34,404 nucleotides of DNA, taken from the NCBI GenBank assembly GCA_001770655.1, contig MERQ01000003.1:1-34404 (forward strand), in the 5' to 3' direction. The notes beneath the pieces are model-generated. The model was not told where the DNA came from. It worked only from the letters and a program-made list of their open reading frames with translations, and did no database searches. Position numbers and translations under genes: made by a program. Positions 1 to 8,195 of the stretch are shown here, piece after piece. Every line of letters starts with the position of its first letter. Within the stretch, counting starts at the first letter, position 1. Source of the DNA: Betaproteobacteria bacterium RIFCSPLOWO2_12_FULL_68_20. GTDB lineage: Bacteria; Pseudomonadota; Gammaproteobacteria; Burkholderiales; SG8-39.

Positions 1-435
1 CACGAAGAAGCTCGCGGTCAGCAGCAGCACGGCGAACAGATAGACCCAGTAGCTCACCATGTTGACATAGGGGAAAACCATGTCGCGGGCGCCGACCATC
101 AGCGGGATGAGGTAGTTGCCGAATCCCCCCAGGAAAAGCGCGGTGAGCAGGTAGATCACCATGATCATGCCGTGCATGCTGACGAACTGGAGGTAGTTGC
201 TCGGGTCGATGAAGGAGAACGTGTCAGGGAAACCCAGCTGCAGCCGCATCAGCCACGACAACACCAGCGCCACCAGCCCTATCCCGATCGCGGTGATCGC
301 GTACTGGACGGCGATGACCTTGGCGTCCTGGCTCCAGATGTACTTGCCGATGAAAGTCTTCGGATGGTAGAGCTCTACCTCTTCGACTTCCGCTGGCGGG
401 ACCAGAATGCTTGCATCGTGCGCGACGTAACTCAT
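1..435 (-). CDS. ctaD: Cytochrome c oxidase subunit I, N-terminal part (runs off the window)
   Basis: Catalytic membrane subunit of an aa3-type haem-copper oxidase, which reduces O2 and pumps protons at the inner membrane. Only the first 145 residues are present; the gene continues beyond position 1. They include a short cytoplasmic N-terminus, a first membrane segment (about residues 40-62), and the family stretch MHGMIMVIYLL, whose His88 corresponds to the low-spin haem a ligand of helix II. The following GGFGNYLIPLMVGARDM loop is also characteristic. The ATG at 435-433 is preceded by a GGAG ribosome-binding site. It follows the subunit II gene on the same strand with 61 bp between, so the two form the start of a cox operon whose remaining genes lie outside. 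The family assignment is secure; the exact oxidase subtype cannot be told from this part. Confidence 0.95.
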   Translation of the reverse strand, partial: MSYVAHDASILVPPAEVEEVELYHPKTFIGKYIWSQDAKVIAVQYAITAIGIGLVALVLSWLMRLQLGFPDTFSFIDPSNYLQFVSMHGMIMVIYLLTALFLGGFGNYLIPLMVGARDMVFPYVNMVSYWVYLFAVLLLTASFFV

Positions 436-496
436 GGAAATCTCCTGCTCGCCAATTCCTCAGAAAAACGCCCCGTTCGCCTGAGCATCAAGATCA

Positions 497-1855
497 TCAG
501 CGCAAGGTATTGATGTGGGCAACGACGTCATCGATGGCCTGATCGTCGGTCAGCATTCCGGTCATCGACGCCATCTGCGGACCGTACATGTCCTTTGCGT
601 GGGTGCCGCGAATGCCCTGTTTGAAGTTCTTCAATTGAGTGACCAGGTACCAGTCGCTCATGCCCGCCAGCGCCGGGGCATTGGTCGACCACAGGCCCCG
701 TCCATCGGGCCCGTGGCAGACAGCGCAGGTCACATAGTTCCTTTGACCCTTGCCCGCGCGTCCCTCCACCGTGGCCGGGGCGGGCTTGTGCGGCAGCGTC
801 CCGACATAGGCGACGACGTTGGCGATTGCCACGTCGTCGGCCAGCGTCGCGGCCATCGGCGCCATCGTCTTGCCGAACACGTCCTTGTCGTGCGTGCCGC
901 GCGCACCTTGCTTGTAGTTCTTCAGCTGTCGCGTCAGGTACCAGTCGTTCTGCCCGCTCAGCTTCGGCGCATGCAGCGCCGGATTGCCCTCGCCTTGCGC
1001 ACCATGGCAGCCGGCACACACCGCAAAGAGCGCCTTGCCTGCCGCGGCGGACCCTCCGGCCGCTTGCGCCGACAGCTGCGCGAACGTCGGCTGGCTGCTC
1101 AACCAAGCCTGAAACGCGCTCTCCTCTTCGACGATGACCTTGCCGCGCATGACGAAGTGCCCGACGCCGCACAATTCGTTGCACAGCAGGTCGAACTTCC
1201 CGACCCGGGTGGGTGTGAACCAGATGTAGGTGACCAGGCCCGGCACCAGGTCCATCTTGACGCGGAACTGCGGCACCGCGAAGTTGTGCAGGACGTCCTT
1301 ACCGCGCAGCAGCGCCTTGACCGGCTTGCCGAGCGGCAGATGCACCTCGGGGCTCGAGACGAGGACGTCGTCCCGCCCGTCGGGATCGTCGGGATTGATG
1401 CCGAACGGGTTCTTGTCGTTGACGAATCGGGAATCGACGGTGCCCAGCTTGCCGTCCTTGCCGGGGAAGCGGTAGCTCCAGTGCCACTGCTGGCCCACGA
1501 CCTCGAACGCCGAAGCGTCGGGCGGAACGTCGACCACCTTCGCCCAGACGAACAAGCCGGGGGCCAGCATGGCGGCGATGCCCACCGAGCTCAACCCCAC
1601 GAGCCACGCCTCGAGCTTCTTGTTCTCGGGCTCGTACGCCGCCCTGCTCCCCTTGCGCTGACGGTAACGGACCAGGCAATACACCATGAACAGGTTGACG
1701 GCGACGAAGACAGAGCCCGTGATCCAGAACGTGAGGCTGATGGTGTCGTCCATCGCAACCCAGTTGGAGGCGATCGGCGTGAAGTACCACGGGCTCAGGA
1801 AGTGAAACAGGACCGAGCCGAGGATCAGCACGATCAATACGATTGCCATCGTCAT
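497..1855 (-). CDS. coxB: Cytochrome c oxidase subunit II fused to two cytochrome c domains
   Basis: Electron-entry subunit of the aa3-type oxidase. Counting from a TTG at 1867, three hydrophobic segments (about residues 5-24, 46-65, 88-108) precede the CuA cupredoxin domain. That domain keeps every CuA ligand: His194, then C229, E231, C233, H237 and M240 in CNELCGVGHFVM. Two class I cytochrome c domains follow, with haem motifs CAGCH (284-288) and CAVCH (381-385). The two haem domains are clearly tandem duplicates: both contain DWYL..QLKN.KQG.RGTH.KD and a Met-rich end that should supply the distal ligands. A single C-terminal haem domain is common in caa3 oxidases; two is less usual, as is a third membrane segment ahead of the normal hairpin. 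I chose ATG 1855 because GGGAG lies 12 nt upstream but directly abuts the TTG at 1867. ctaD follows. Confidence 0.93.
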   Translation of the reverse strand: MTMAIVLIVLILGSVLFHFLSPWYFTPIASNWVAMDDTISLTFWITGSVFVAVNLFMVYCLVRYRQRKGSRAAYEPENKKLEAWLVGLSSVGIAAMLAPGLFVWAKVVDVPPDASAFEVVGQQWHWSYRFPGKDGKLGTVDSRFVNDKNPFGINPDDPDGRDDVLVSSPEVHLPLGKPVKALLRGKDVLHNFAVPQFRVKMDLVPGLVTYIWFTPTRVGKFDLLCNELCGVGHFVMRGKVIVEEESAFQAWLSSQPTFAQLSAQAAGGSAAAGKALFAVCAGCHGAQGEGNPALHAPKLSGQNDWYLTRQLKNYKQGARGTHDKDVFGKTMAPMAATLADDVAIANVVAYVGTLPHKPAPATVEGRAGKGQRNYVTCAVCHGPDGRGLWSTNAPALAGMSDWYLVTQLKNFKQGIRGTHAKDMYGPQMASMTGMLTDDQAIDDVVAHINTLR

Positions 1856-1952
1856 CAGCGGATTCAACTCCCAGTCGCAACTCGAACAAGGAACGGGGGA
1901 CGCTCAGCGTGCCCGCCGAGCGCGCAAAGTTACCACAGATCAACAAACTGCT

Positions 1953-2798
1953 TCAAGAATTGCGCTTGAAAACGCTTATCGTTTTCGTGGTCTCTTTCGG
2001 CGCGCCCTTCCAGGCGTGCCCGTAGACCACCTCGAAGGTCGCCGCCAGGCGCCCCGCGCCCGCCTGCGCGGCGAGCGCCGCGCGCAGCCGCGCGCCGAAA
2101 GCCCTGCCCGAGAGGCCGCGCGAGCGGTCGGCGCGCGCGCTGGTGCGCGCGGCCGCGCGCAGCTCGCGCAGGAACGCCTCGGGCCCCGGATAGGTGAGCG
2201 TCATCATCTCCATGTCCACCACCGGCGCCGAGAATCCCGCGGCGACCAGGCGATCGCCGAGGTCGTGCATGTCGAGGAAGCGGTGCACGCGCGCTTCGCC
2301 CGCCGCCGCGCGCAGCTCCTTCAGCGTGTCGGGCCCGAGAGTCGTGAACATGAGCAGCCCCTCGGGAGCGAGCACGCGGTGAAACTCGCGCAGCGCCTCG
2401 AGCGGCTCGGCGATCCAGTGCAGCGCCATGTTCGACCACACCAGGTCCACCGCTGCGGCGCCGATCGGAAGCTTCAGAAGGTCGGCGCACAGGGGACGCG
2501 AAACGGCGCGGCCGAGCAGCCGGTCGAGAAAATCGTGCCTGGGGAGGAGCGGGAGCGAAAAATCGAGCGCCACGATTCTCGCGTCCCGATAGCGCTTGCG
2601 CAGGGCCCTCGCCTCGCGCGCCGGGCCGCTGCCCGCGTCGAGGATGAAACGCGGAGCGATTTTCACGTAGTCGAGCCGCTCGAGCATGCGCTCGCCGACC
2701 TCGGCTTCCAGCTGCGCGGCGCGGGCGTAGCCCCGCGCCGCGCGATCGAAACGCCGCCGCGCCGCGCGGGCGTCAATCTCGGGTAAGCGCGCGCTCAA
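1953..2798 (-). CDS. bioC: Malonyl-[acyl-carrier protein] O-methyltransferase
   Basis: SAM-dependent methyltransferase that methylates the free carboxyl of malonyl-ACP so that fatty-acid synthesis can build the pimeloyl chain of biotin. The 281-residue product has the BioC layout: an N-terminal helix (RRRFDRAARGYARAAQLE), SAM motif I ILDAGSGPAREA (about 52-63), an acidic strand (VALDF), and the SNMALHWI motif typical of BioC (about 122-129). The likely start is TTG at 2798, which matches the usual BioC N-terminus and overlaps the end of the upstream amidase gene by 26 bp, so the two are probably translationally coupled. No other biotin gene is in view. bioC near comF is a familiar proteobacterial neighbourhood. 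A generic class I methyltransferase is the only alternative. Confidence 0.85.
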   Translation of the reverse strand: MSARLPEIDARAARRRFDRAARGYARAAQLEAEVGERMLERLDYVKIAPRFILDAGSGPAREARALRKRYRDARIVALDFSLPLLPRHDFLDRLLGRAVSRPLCADLLKLPIGAAAVDLVWSNMALHWIAEPLEALREFHRVLAPEGLLMFTTLGPDTLKELRAAAGEARVHRFLDMHDLGDRLVAAGFSAPVVDMEMMTLTYPGPEAFLRELRAAARTSARADRSRGLSGRAFGARLRAALAAQAGAGRLAATFEVVYGHAWKGAPKETTKTISVFKRNS

Positions 2799-4116
2799 TC
2801 GCGGCGGCTACTGCCAGGAGACGCCGGTCGCTGCCCGCCGGTCCGCACACCATGAAGCCCACGGGCGCCGAGCCCGGCTCGTGGCAGGGCAGCGTCGCGG
2901 CGCAGCCGTCGAGGAAGTTGGCGAGCCCGGTGTTGCGCAGGATGCGCAGGTTCCAGCGGAAGTAGGCTTCGTCGCTCGCGTCCACCTCCTCGATGGTCGG
3001 AGCGACGCACGGCGCGGTCGGCATCACGATGGCGTCGAACGGCGCGGCAAGCGCCTCGACTTCGCGGATGAATGACGCGCGCAAACGCACAAGCTCCACG
3101 TAGTCGGCGCCCGAGAGCTGCTCGCCCATCGTGATGCGCTTCGCCACGCGCGGGTCGTACTCGCCGAGCCGGTCGAGGCGGGGGCGATGCACGTGGTAGG
3201 CCTCCACTCCGGAGATTCCGCCGTTCCTGAAGTACTCGCCCTGCCGGTCGAAGGCCGGCACCGGGCGCTCGACGACCAGGACGCCCGCGCGCGCGAGCCT
3301 CGCGAGCGCGTTCTCGAAAGCGGCGGCCACTTCCCGGTCGAGGTCTTCGAGCACGCTCGATTTCGGCACAAGCAGCCGCAGTCCCCTCGCCGGCCACTCG
3401 GGCAACGCATCCGCGGGCTCGCCGGCAAGCACCGCGTCGTAGGCGGCGCAGCACTCGATCGTGCTCGCGAGCGGCCCGATCGAATCCATCGTGTAGGAAA
3501 GCGGGAAAGCGCCCTCGCGCGGCACGCGGGCCGCGGTCGGCTTGAAGCCGGCGACGCCGCACAGCGCCGCGGGCTGCCGGATCGAGCCGCGCGTGTCCGA
3601 GCCCAGCGCCATCGCGCACATGCCGTCGGCCTGCGCCACCGCGCCGCCCGAGGTCGAGCCGCCGGGCACGCGGCCGGTCTTGCGGTCCCAGGGGTTCTTC
3701 GGCGTGCCGTAGTGCGGGTTGAGGCCGGCGGCGCCGAAGGCGAACTCGACCATGTTGGTGCGTCCGACGATCACTGCGCCCGCGGCGCGCAGCCGCGCTA
3801 CCGCCGGCGCATCCGCCTTCGCGGGCGGCGCACCGGCGAGGATCTTCGAGCCCGCGCGCGTCACGTCGCCCGCCAGGTCGAAGAGGTCCTTCACCGACAC
3901 GGGAAGGCCCTCCACCGGCGAGCGCACCGCGCCCGAGCGCCGCAGGCGGTCGGAAAAATCGGCTTCCGCCCGCGCCGTTTCGGCGTACACCTTGAGAAAC
4001 GCCCGCGCGCCTTCGCCCGCGGGATCGGCGATGCGCGCGAGCGCCTGCTCGACGAGGCTGCGGCTGGTGGTCTTTCCGGCGGCCAGGTCGCGCGCAAGCT
4101 GCGCTACAGTCCACAT
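2773..4116 (-). CDS. Amidase (amidase signature family)
   Basis: Amidase-signature hydrolase of about 447 residues. The Ser-cisSer-Lys triad is visible. Counting from a possible TTG at 4122, Lys78 lies in SVKDLFD, the Gly/Ser-rich GGSTSGG covers 154-160, and the nucleophile is Ser180 in DTRGSIRQPA. GatA-type enzymes share this fold, but there is no gatB or gatC here, and the length fits free-standing amidases that hydrolyse small amides, so the substrate is unknown. ATG 4116 is preferred over TTG 4122, though neither has a good ribosome-binding site. The start lies only 14 bp from the divergent comF start, so the promoters of each must sit inside the other gene. The 3' end overlaps bioC. Confidence 0.85.
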   Translation of the reverse strand: MWTVAQLARDLAAGKTTSRSLVEQALARIADPAGEGARAFLKVYAETARAEADFSDRLRRSGAVRSPVEGLPVSVKDLFDLAGDVTRAGSKILAGAPPAKADAPAVARLRAAGAVIVGRTNMVEFAFGAAGLNPHYGTPKNPWDRKTGRVPGGSTSGGAVAQADGMCAMALGSDTRGSIRQPAALCGVAGFKPTAARVPREGAFPLSYTMDSIGPLASTIECCAAYDAVLAGEPADALPEWPARGLRLLVPKSSVLEDLDREVAAAFENALARLARAGVLVVERPVPAFDRQGEYFRNGGISGVEAYHVHRPRLDRLGEYDPRVAKRITMGEQLSGADYVELVRLRASFIREVEALAAPFDAIVMPTAPCVAPTIEEVDASDEAYFRWNLRILRNTGLANFLDGCAATLPCHEPGSAPVGFMVCGPAGSDRRLLAVAAAIERALTRD

Positions 4117-4130
4117 GGGCAAAAGATAGC

Positions 4131-4817
4131 ATGCTGAAAAACCTCTCGAGCCTCTTCTTCGGCGGCAGCTGCTTCGTGTGCCGCGGCGCCGCGCGCGAGA
4201 TCCTGTGCGAGGAGTGCGACGCCGACCTGCCGCGGCTCGGCTCGCAGCTCTGCCCGCGCTGCGCGCTCGCCGCGCCGGGCGGGAGCCTTTGCGGCCGTTG
4301 CCTCGCGCATTCGCCGCATTACGATGCCACCGTGGCGGCGCTGGCGTACGCGTTCCCTGCCGACATCCTCGTTCACGCGCTCAAATTCCGCGGCGAGCTC
4401 GCGCTCGCGCCGCTGCTCGGTCGGCTGCTTGCCCTGCGGATCCCGGCCTTGGAGGCGGTGGATCTCGTCGTGCCGGTGCCGCTTTCGGCGCGGCGGCTGC
4501 GCGAGCGCGGCTACAACCAGGCGATGGAGATCGCGCGCCACGCCGCGCCGGCCGGCGCGCGGCTCGACGCGCACCTGTGCACGCGCAGCCGAGATACGCC
4601 TGCGCAGGTCGGCTTACCGCTCGCTGAGCGCGCGCGCAACGTGCGCGGCGCCTTCCGCTGCGAGCGCGATCTCGCAGGCGCCTCGGTCGCGATCGTCGAC
4701 GACGTGATGACCACCGGCGCGACACTCGAGGAGATCGCTGCCACTCTCAAGCGCGCGGGCGCCGCGCGTGTCGTCAACTGGGTCGTCGCGCGCACTCCGC
4801 CGCCCGCCGACGTTTGA
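4131..4817 (+). CDS. comF: ComF family phosphoribosyltransferase-like protein
   Basis: ComF/GntX family protein of 228 residues. The N-terminus carries a zinc-ribbon-like set of Cys pairs (C14/C17, C26/C29, C41/C44, C54/C57). The C-terminal half is a type I phosphoribosyltransferase domain with a PRPP-loop motif [16 protein letters not shown] (about 188-203) and the ERGYNQA motif usual in ComF. ComF is needed for DNA uptake during transformation in several bacteria, where its phosphoribosyltransferase activity is unproven; whether this organism is competent cannot be seen here. The gene is head to head with the amidase-bioC pair. Its stop codon TGA overlaps the reading frame of the trmL remnant that follows. 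Confidence 0.9.
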   Translation: MLKNLSSLFFGGSCFVCRGAAREILCEECDADLPRLGSQLCPRCALAAPGGSLCGRCLAHSPHYDATVAALAYAFPADILVHALKFRGELALAPLLGRLLALRIPALEAVDLVVPVPLSARRLRERGYNQAMEIARHAAPAGARLDAHLCTRSRDTPAQVGLPLAERARNVRGAFRCERDLAGASVAIVDDVMTTGATLEEIAATLKRAGAARVVNWVVARTPPPADV

Positions 4818-4998
4818 CATCGTCCTCGTCGCGCCTGAGATCCGGCCGAACGCAGGAAACGTGATCCGGCTCGCGGCGAACACCGGGGCGCGGCTGCAGC
4901 TCGTCGTACCGCTATGGTTTGCGCTCGACGACAGGAGCCTGCGGCGCGCCGGGCTCGACCAAGCATTCCGATTTCGAGGCTCAGAACAGGCACGATAG
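4810..4998 (+). pseudogene. trmL: Truncated remnant of tRNA (cytidine(34)-2'-O)-methyltransferase
   Basis: The frame reads [16 protein letters not shown], then [15 protein letters not shown] and [12 protein letters not shown], the conserved first 50 or so residues of TrmL (a SPOUT enzyme that methylates the wobble base of tRNA-Leu). Similarity stops at codon 4957-4959; a dozen unrelated codons lead to a stop at 4996-4998. A full gene would be about 155 codons. The codon where the initiator Met belongs (4810-4812) is ACG, so the start also appears to be lost, unless translation begins at ATG 4768 inside comF. The missing part, with the SAM-binding knot, is not found before gpsA; in its place is a DUF4143 ATPase gene on the opposite strand. 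The SAM site is absent, so a functional enzyme is very unlikely. Confidence 0.85.
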
Positions 4999-6204
4999 CG
5001 GCGCAGCATAGAGCCGGTTGCCGAACGGGGCCACCGAATCGCCGTTGTGCAGCACGAGCCCGAGGACGAGCTTCCCGCCCGAGGCATCCGAGAGCCTGCG
5101 CAAGCCGCGAAAGTCGCCCGTCGAGACGCTCGCCGCAGACTTGACTTCGACGCCGACCAGCCGGCCGCGATCGTCCTCCAGAACGAAATCCACCTCCACC
5201 TGATCCTTGTCGCGGTAGTAGTAAAGCGCCGGGGCCGAATCGAGCTCGTTCGCCTGCTTGGCGAGCTCCGCGTAGACGAACGTCTCGAGCAGAGGACCAA
5301 TCCGCTGCCGCTCTCCCGCCGCACCCAGCATCGCTCCCAGCAGCCCCGAATCGAGGAAATGCGCCTTGGGGGTCTTCACCAGGCGCTTGAGCCGGTTGCG
5401 AAACCACGGTGAGACGCGCTGCACGAGGTAAAGACGTTCGAGCACGCCGACGTACTTGCGCGTGGTCTTGTCGTCCAGCCCGATTGCTGCGCCGAGCTGC
5501 GTGAAATTGACGAGCTGCGTCGCCTGTTGCGCAAGAGCGCGCAGCAGACGCGGCAGCTGCTCAAGCTTTTCGATGTCGGCCGCCTCGCGCGCGTCGCGCT
5601 CGACGACCGCGCGCAGGTATTCCCTCGCCCACGCGCGGCGCCGCACTCCGCTCGGGCGCGCAAGCATCGCCGGGTATCCGCCGCCCAGCACTGCGCGCAA
5701 CAGTTCCGCCATCGGGACGGCGGCGACGCTCGACGGAGCTTTGCCGGCAAAAACGTCGGCGAGAAACCGCGGACGCCTTTCCCGCAGCTCGGCCTGCGAG
5801 AGCGGAAGCAGCGTGACGACCTCCATGCGGCCTGCCAAGCTTTCGGCGGCGCGCGGCAGCGCGAGAAGATTGGCCGACCCGGTGAGCAGGAACCGACCCG
5901 CGCGCCGGTTCTCATCCACCGATTTTTTGATCGCATGCAGAAGCGCGGGCGCGTGCTGCACTTCGTCGATCGTCACCCGATCGAAACGCCTGATGAATCC
6001 CGTCGGGTCAGCGCGCGCCGCCGCGAGCTCGGTCGGGTCGTCCAGCGTGACGTAATGGCGCGTGCCGCCGACCAGCTCCCGGACCAGCGTCGTCTTGCCG
6101 CCTTGGCGCGGACCGTTGACGAGCACCACGGGCGTATCCCGCAGCGCCGCCGCGACGCGCGCAGCCGCCAAACGAGGATAGAGTCGCGTGCGCCGGGGTG
6201 ACAT
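4981..6204 (-). CDS. AAA ATPase with DUF4143 domain
   Basis: ATP-binding protein of 407 residues in the widespread AAA_14/DUF4143 family, whose cellular role is not established. From the ATG, the Walker A motif [10 protein letters not shown] is at about 31-40, Walker B VTIDEVQ at about 78-84, and a sensor-like LLTGSANLL at about 107-115. The C-terminal DUF4143 part contains [12 protein letters not shown] and a nuclease-like fold signature ([20 protein letters not shown]) resembling PD-(D/E)XK motifs. ATG 6204 has AGGAG 8 nt upstream, which makes it a much better start than TTG 6234. The gene lies on the minus strand over the place where the 3' half of trmL should be, with a three-copy 22-bp-period repeat just upstream. 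Such genes are often scattered between strains, so recent arrival is likely. Confidence 0.9.
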   Translation of the reverse strand: MSPRRTRLYPRLAAARVAAALRDTPVVLVNGPRQGGKTTLVRELVGGTRHYVTLDDPTELAAARADPTGFIRRFDRVTIDEVQHAPALLHAIKKSVDENRRAGRFLLTGSANLLALPRAAESLAGRMEVVTLLPLSQAELRERRPRFLADVFAGKAPSSVAAVPMAELLRAVLGGGYPAMLARPSGVRRRAWAREYLRAVVERDAREAADIEKLEQLPRLLRALAQQATQLVNFTQLGAAIGLDDKTTRKYVGVLERLYLVQRVSPWFRNRLKRLVKTPKAHFLDSGLLGAMLGAAGERQRIGPLLETFVYAELAKQANELDSAPALYYYRDKDQVEVDFVLEDDRGRLVGVEVKSAASVSTGDFRGLRRLSDASGGKLVLGLVLHNGDSVAPFGNRLYAAPLSCLF

Positions 6205-6227
6205 GCCTTTCGCTCCTGGAGAGGGTC

Positions 6228-6285
6228 CGTCCAATCCGGATTATACGTCCGTCCAATCCGGATTTAAAGCCCGTCCAATCCGGAT
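6228..6285. repeat. Three direct repeats with exact 22-bp period upstream of the DUF4143 ATPase
   Basis: The 14-mer CGTCCAATCCGGAT occurs at 6228-6241, 6250-6263 and 6272-6285, exactly 22 bp apart. Its core AATCCGGATT is a perfect palindrome in the first two copies and nearly so in the third. The array covers bases 24 to 81 upstream of the ATPase start codon, and ends 16 bp from the gpsA stop codon. Two helical turns of spacing with palindromic cores is what an operator bound on one DNA face would look like. It could instead be a short repeat left by an integration event. Confidence 0.85.
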
Positions 6286-6301
6286 CGAGGAGGCTCCGCA
6301 C

Positions 6302-7282
6302 TCAGCGCTCCTGTTTGGGATCCCTGGAGAGAAGAAGCTCCACCGCCGCCGCTGGCGCCAGGCGCGCCTCCAGCACCGCGTTCACCGCTTCAGTGACCGG
6401 CATCTCGACCCTGCGCGCGCGCGCGAGGCGCGAGACTTCCTTCGCCGAGCGCGCGCCCTCGGCGACGTGGCCGAGCGCCGCCAGGATCTCCGCGAGCGGG
6501 CGTCCTCGCGCCAGCTCGAGCCCGACACGGCGATTGCGCGACAGGTCGCCGGTCGCGGTGAGAATCAGGTCACCAGCGCCCGTCAGCCCATAAACCGTCT
6601 CGGCCGAGCCCCCGAGCGCAACTCCCAGCCGCGCGATTTCGGCAAGCCCGCGCGTGATCAGCGCCGCGCGCGCATTCTGTCCGAGCTCGAGCCCGTCGCA
6701 CAGCCCCGCGGCGATCGCCATCACGTTCTTCACCGCACCGCCCACCTCCACACCGACGAGGTCGGTGCTGTAGTACACGCGCATGCGCCCGCCGTGCAGC
6801 AGCGCCGCCGCCTCGCGCGCGAACTGAGCATCACGCGCGGCGAGCGTCAACGCGCAAGGCAGTCCGCGCGCGACTTCGTCGGCGAACGAAGGGCCGGAGA
6901 GCGCGCCGCAGCGCGCGTTTTTTCCCAGGGTTTCCTCGACGATTTGGTGCGGCAGCAACCCCGTGCCTTCCTCGAAGCCCTTGCACAGCCAGACAAGCGG
7001 CACAGCGTTTGCCAGTTTCCCGAGCAGATCGCGCAGGCCCGCGACCGGCGTAGCCGCAAGAATCAGCTCCGCTTGCGCGGTCGCATGTGACAGATCCGAC
7101 GTGACGGCGAGCGATTGCGGAAGCTCAATCGCAGGCAAATAGCGCTCGTTACGCCGCGTGCGCGCGATCGCCTGCGCCTGCGCCGCGTCGCGCGCCCATA
7201 GCGCGACTTCCAGCCTGCCCGACAGAACCGACGCGATCGCCGTGCCCCAGGCGCCCGCGCCGAGCACCGCGATGCGGGCCAC
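6302..7282 (-). CDS. gpsA: Glycerol-3-phosphate dehydrogenase [NAD(P)+]
   Basis: Cytosolic enzyme that reduces dihydroxyacetone phosphate to sn-glycerol 3-phosphate, the backbone for phospholipids. The 326-residue product starts with the nucleotide-binding motif [14 protein letters not shown]. It has the substrate-binding regions [14 protein letters not shown] (about 128-141) and [17 protein letters not shown] with the catalytic Lys, and [11 protein letters not shown] further on. The start is GTG at 7282. It is the last gene of the minus-strand run rhodanese-grxC-secB-SH3-gpsA, 12 bp after the SH3 gene. In related genomes trmL is commonly its convergent neighbour, consistent with the remnant seen beyond the ATPase. 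Confidence 0.96.
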   Translation of the reverse strand: MARIAVLGAGAWGTAIASVLSGRLEVALWARDAAQAQAIARTRRNERYLPAIELPQSLAVTSDLSHATAQAELILAATPVAGLRDLLGKLANAVPLVWLCKGFEEGTGLLPHQIVEETLGKNARCGALSGPSFADEVARGLPCALTLAARDAQFAREAAALLHGGRMRVYYSTDLVGVEVGGAVKNVMAIAAGLCDGLELGQNARAALITRGLAEIARLGVALGGSAETVYGLTGAGDLILTATGDLSRNRRVGLELARGRPLAEILAALGHVAEGARSAKEVSRLARARRVEMPVTEAVNAVLEARLAPAAAVELLLSRDPKQER

Positions 7283-7294
7283 CGCCGCGCGCCC

Positions 7295-7732
7295 TCAGGC
7301 GCCCCAGACGAGCGTCGCGCGCACGTAGCCGTTCGCGCCGTCCGGGTGCCGAACGCGCAGCCAGCCGGCGGGCGCGAACTCGAGCAGCTCGAGCGCGACG
7401 AACTGCGCGGCGACGAACGCCACCGGGGCGCCGTCCTCCGGGCGCTGGCGCGCCTCGGCCGAGGGCGCCGTCACGACCACCATGCGCCTGGCGCCGAGCT
7501 GCCGCTTCTCGATCCATGTGAGCGAGCCGGTGTGGTCGCGCACCTTGACCCAGGCTTCCAGATCGACGATCACCTCGAGCGGGTAATGCCGCGAGACGAC
7601 GAACAGCGGAGTGGCCTGCTTGGAGGGCGCGTCGTACAGTACCGCAGCGGCATCCACCACGCTGCGGAACTCGGCAGCGATACCCGCCGTGGCTGCCGCA
7701 AGCAATCCCAGGAACGCGACGGCCCTCGCCAT
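7295..7732 (-). CDS. Secreted SH3-domain protein
   Basis: Small exported protein of 145 residues with a signal peptide (hydrophobic residues 3-18, probable cleavage after AGIAA) and two bacterial SH3-like halves. The first contains LYDAPSKQATPLFVVSRHYPLEV and WVKVRDHTGSLTWIEKRQL; the second contains ARQRPEDGAP and WLRVRHPDGANGYVRATLVWG. Bacterial SH3 domains usually bind peptidoglycan or other cell-wall ligands, so a periplasmic, envelope-related role is an inference. It lies between secB (1 bp away) and gpsA (12 bp), so it is co-transcribed with both. The function is not known. Confidence 0.8.
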   Translation of the reverse strand: MARAVAFLGLLAAATAGIAAEFRSVVDAAAVLYDAPSKQATPLFVVSRHYPLEVIVDLEAWVKVRDHTGSLTWIEKRQLGARRMVVVTAPSAEARQRPEDGAPVAFVAAQFVALELLEFAPAGWLRVRHPDGANGYVRATLVWGA

Positions 7733-7733
7733 C

Positions 7734-8195
7734 TCAGCGCGCGACCTCGATCTGCCCCTGGCCGCCCGCCGCCTGCTGCTGGCGCTGCAGGTACAGCGCC
7801 TCGAACGACACCGGCACGAGAATCACCGGCGGGAAGCCGCCTCGCGTGACCACGTCCGAGATCGCCTCGCGCAGGTACGGGTACAGGATGGTCGGGCAGG
7901 CGATGCCGAGCAGCGGCCCGATCTCGTCGGCCGGCACGTTGCGCAGCGAGAAGATCCCGGCCTGCACCGCCTCGGCGAGGAACATGGTCTTGTCGCCGGC
8001 GCGCGCGGTGACGGTGGCGGTGACGCTCACCTCGAAGCTTCCCTCGACGATCTGCGCCGACTCGGTCGCGATCTGGATCTCGAGCTGCGGCTGCCCCTGC
8101 TGCATGAACACCTGGGGCGCGTTGGGGAGCTCGAGCGAGAGATCCTTGAGGTAGATCTTCTCGATCTGGAACGCCGGCTGCTGCGCTTCGCTCAT
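7734..8195 (-). CDS. secB: Protein-export chaperone SecB
   Basis: Cytosolic chaperone that keeps precursor proteins unfolded and hands them to SecA. The 153-residue product matches SecB over its whole length, with FQIEKIYLKDLSLELPNAP near the N-terminus, the family signature GIACPTILYPYLREAISD, and GGFPPVILVPVSFEALY near the C-terminus. A GGAGG ribosome-binding site lies about 11 nt upstream of ATG 8195. The start overlaps the grxC stop as ATGA. Presence of SecB supports a proteobacterium. Confidence 0.97.
   Translation of the reverse strand: MSEAQQPAFQIEKIYLKDLSLELPNAPQVFMQQGQPQLEIQIATESAQIVEGSFEVSVTATVTARAGDKTMFLAEAVQAGIFSLRNVPADEIGPLLGIACPTILYPYLREAISDVVTRGGFPPVILVPVSFEALYLQRQQQAAGGQGQIEVAR

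Noticed and set aside
1868-1952. Promoter of the cox operon in the gap after bioC
   Set aside because: A small ACGC/GCGT inverted repeat is present but no credible -35/-10 pair could be identified.
4768-4998. Complete small gene reading from ATG 4768
   Set aside because: The first 14 codons are the out-of-frame end of comF and the rest is the TrmL N-terminus, so it is a remnant and not a separate small gene.
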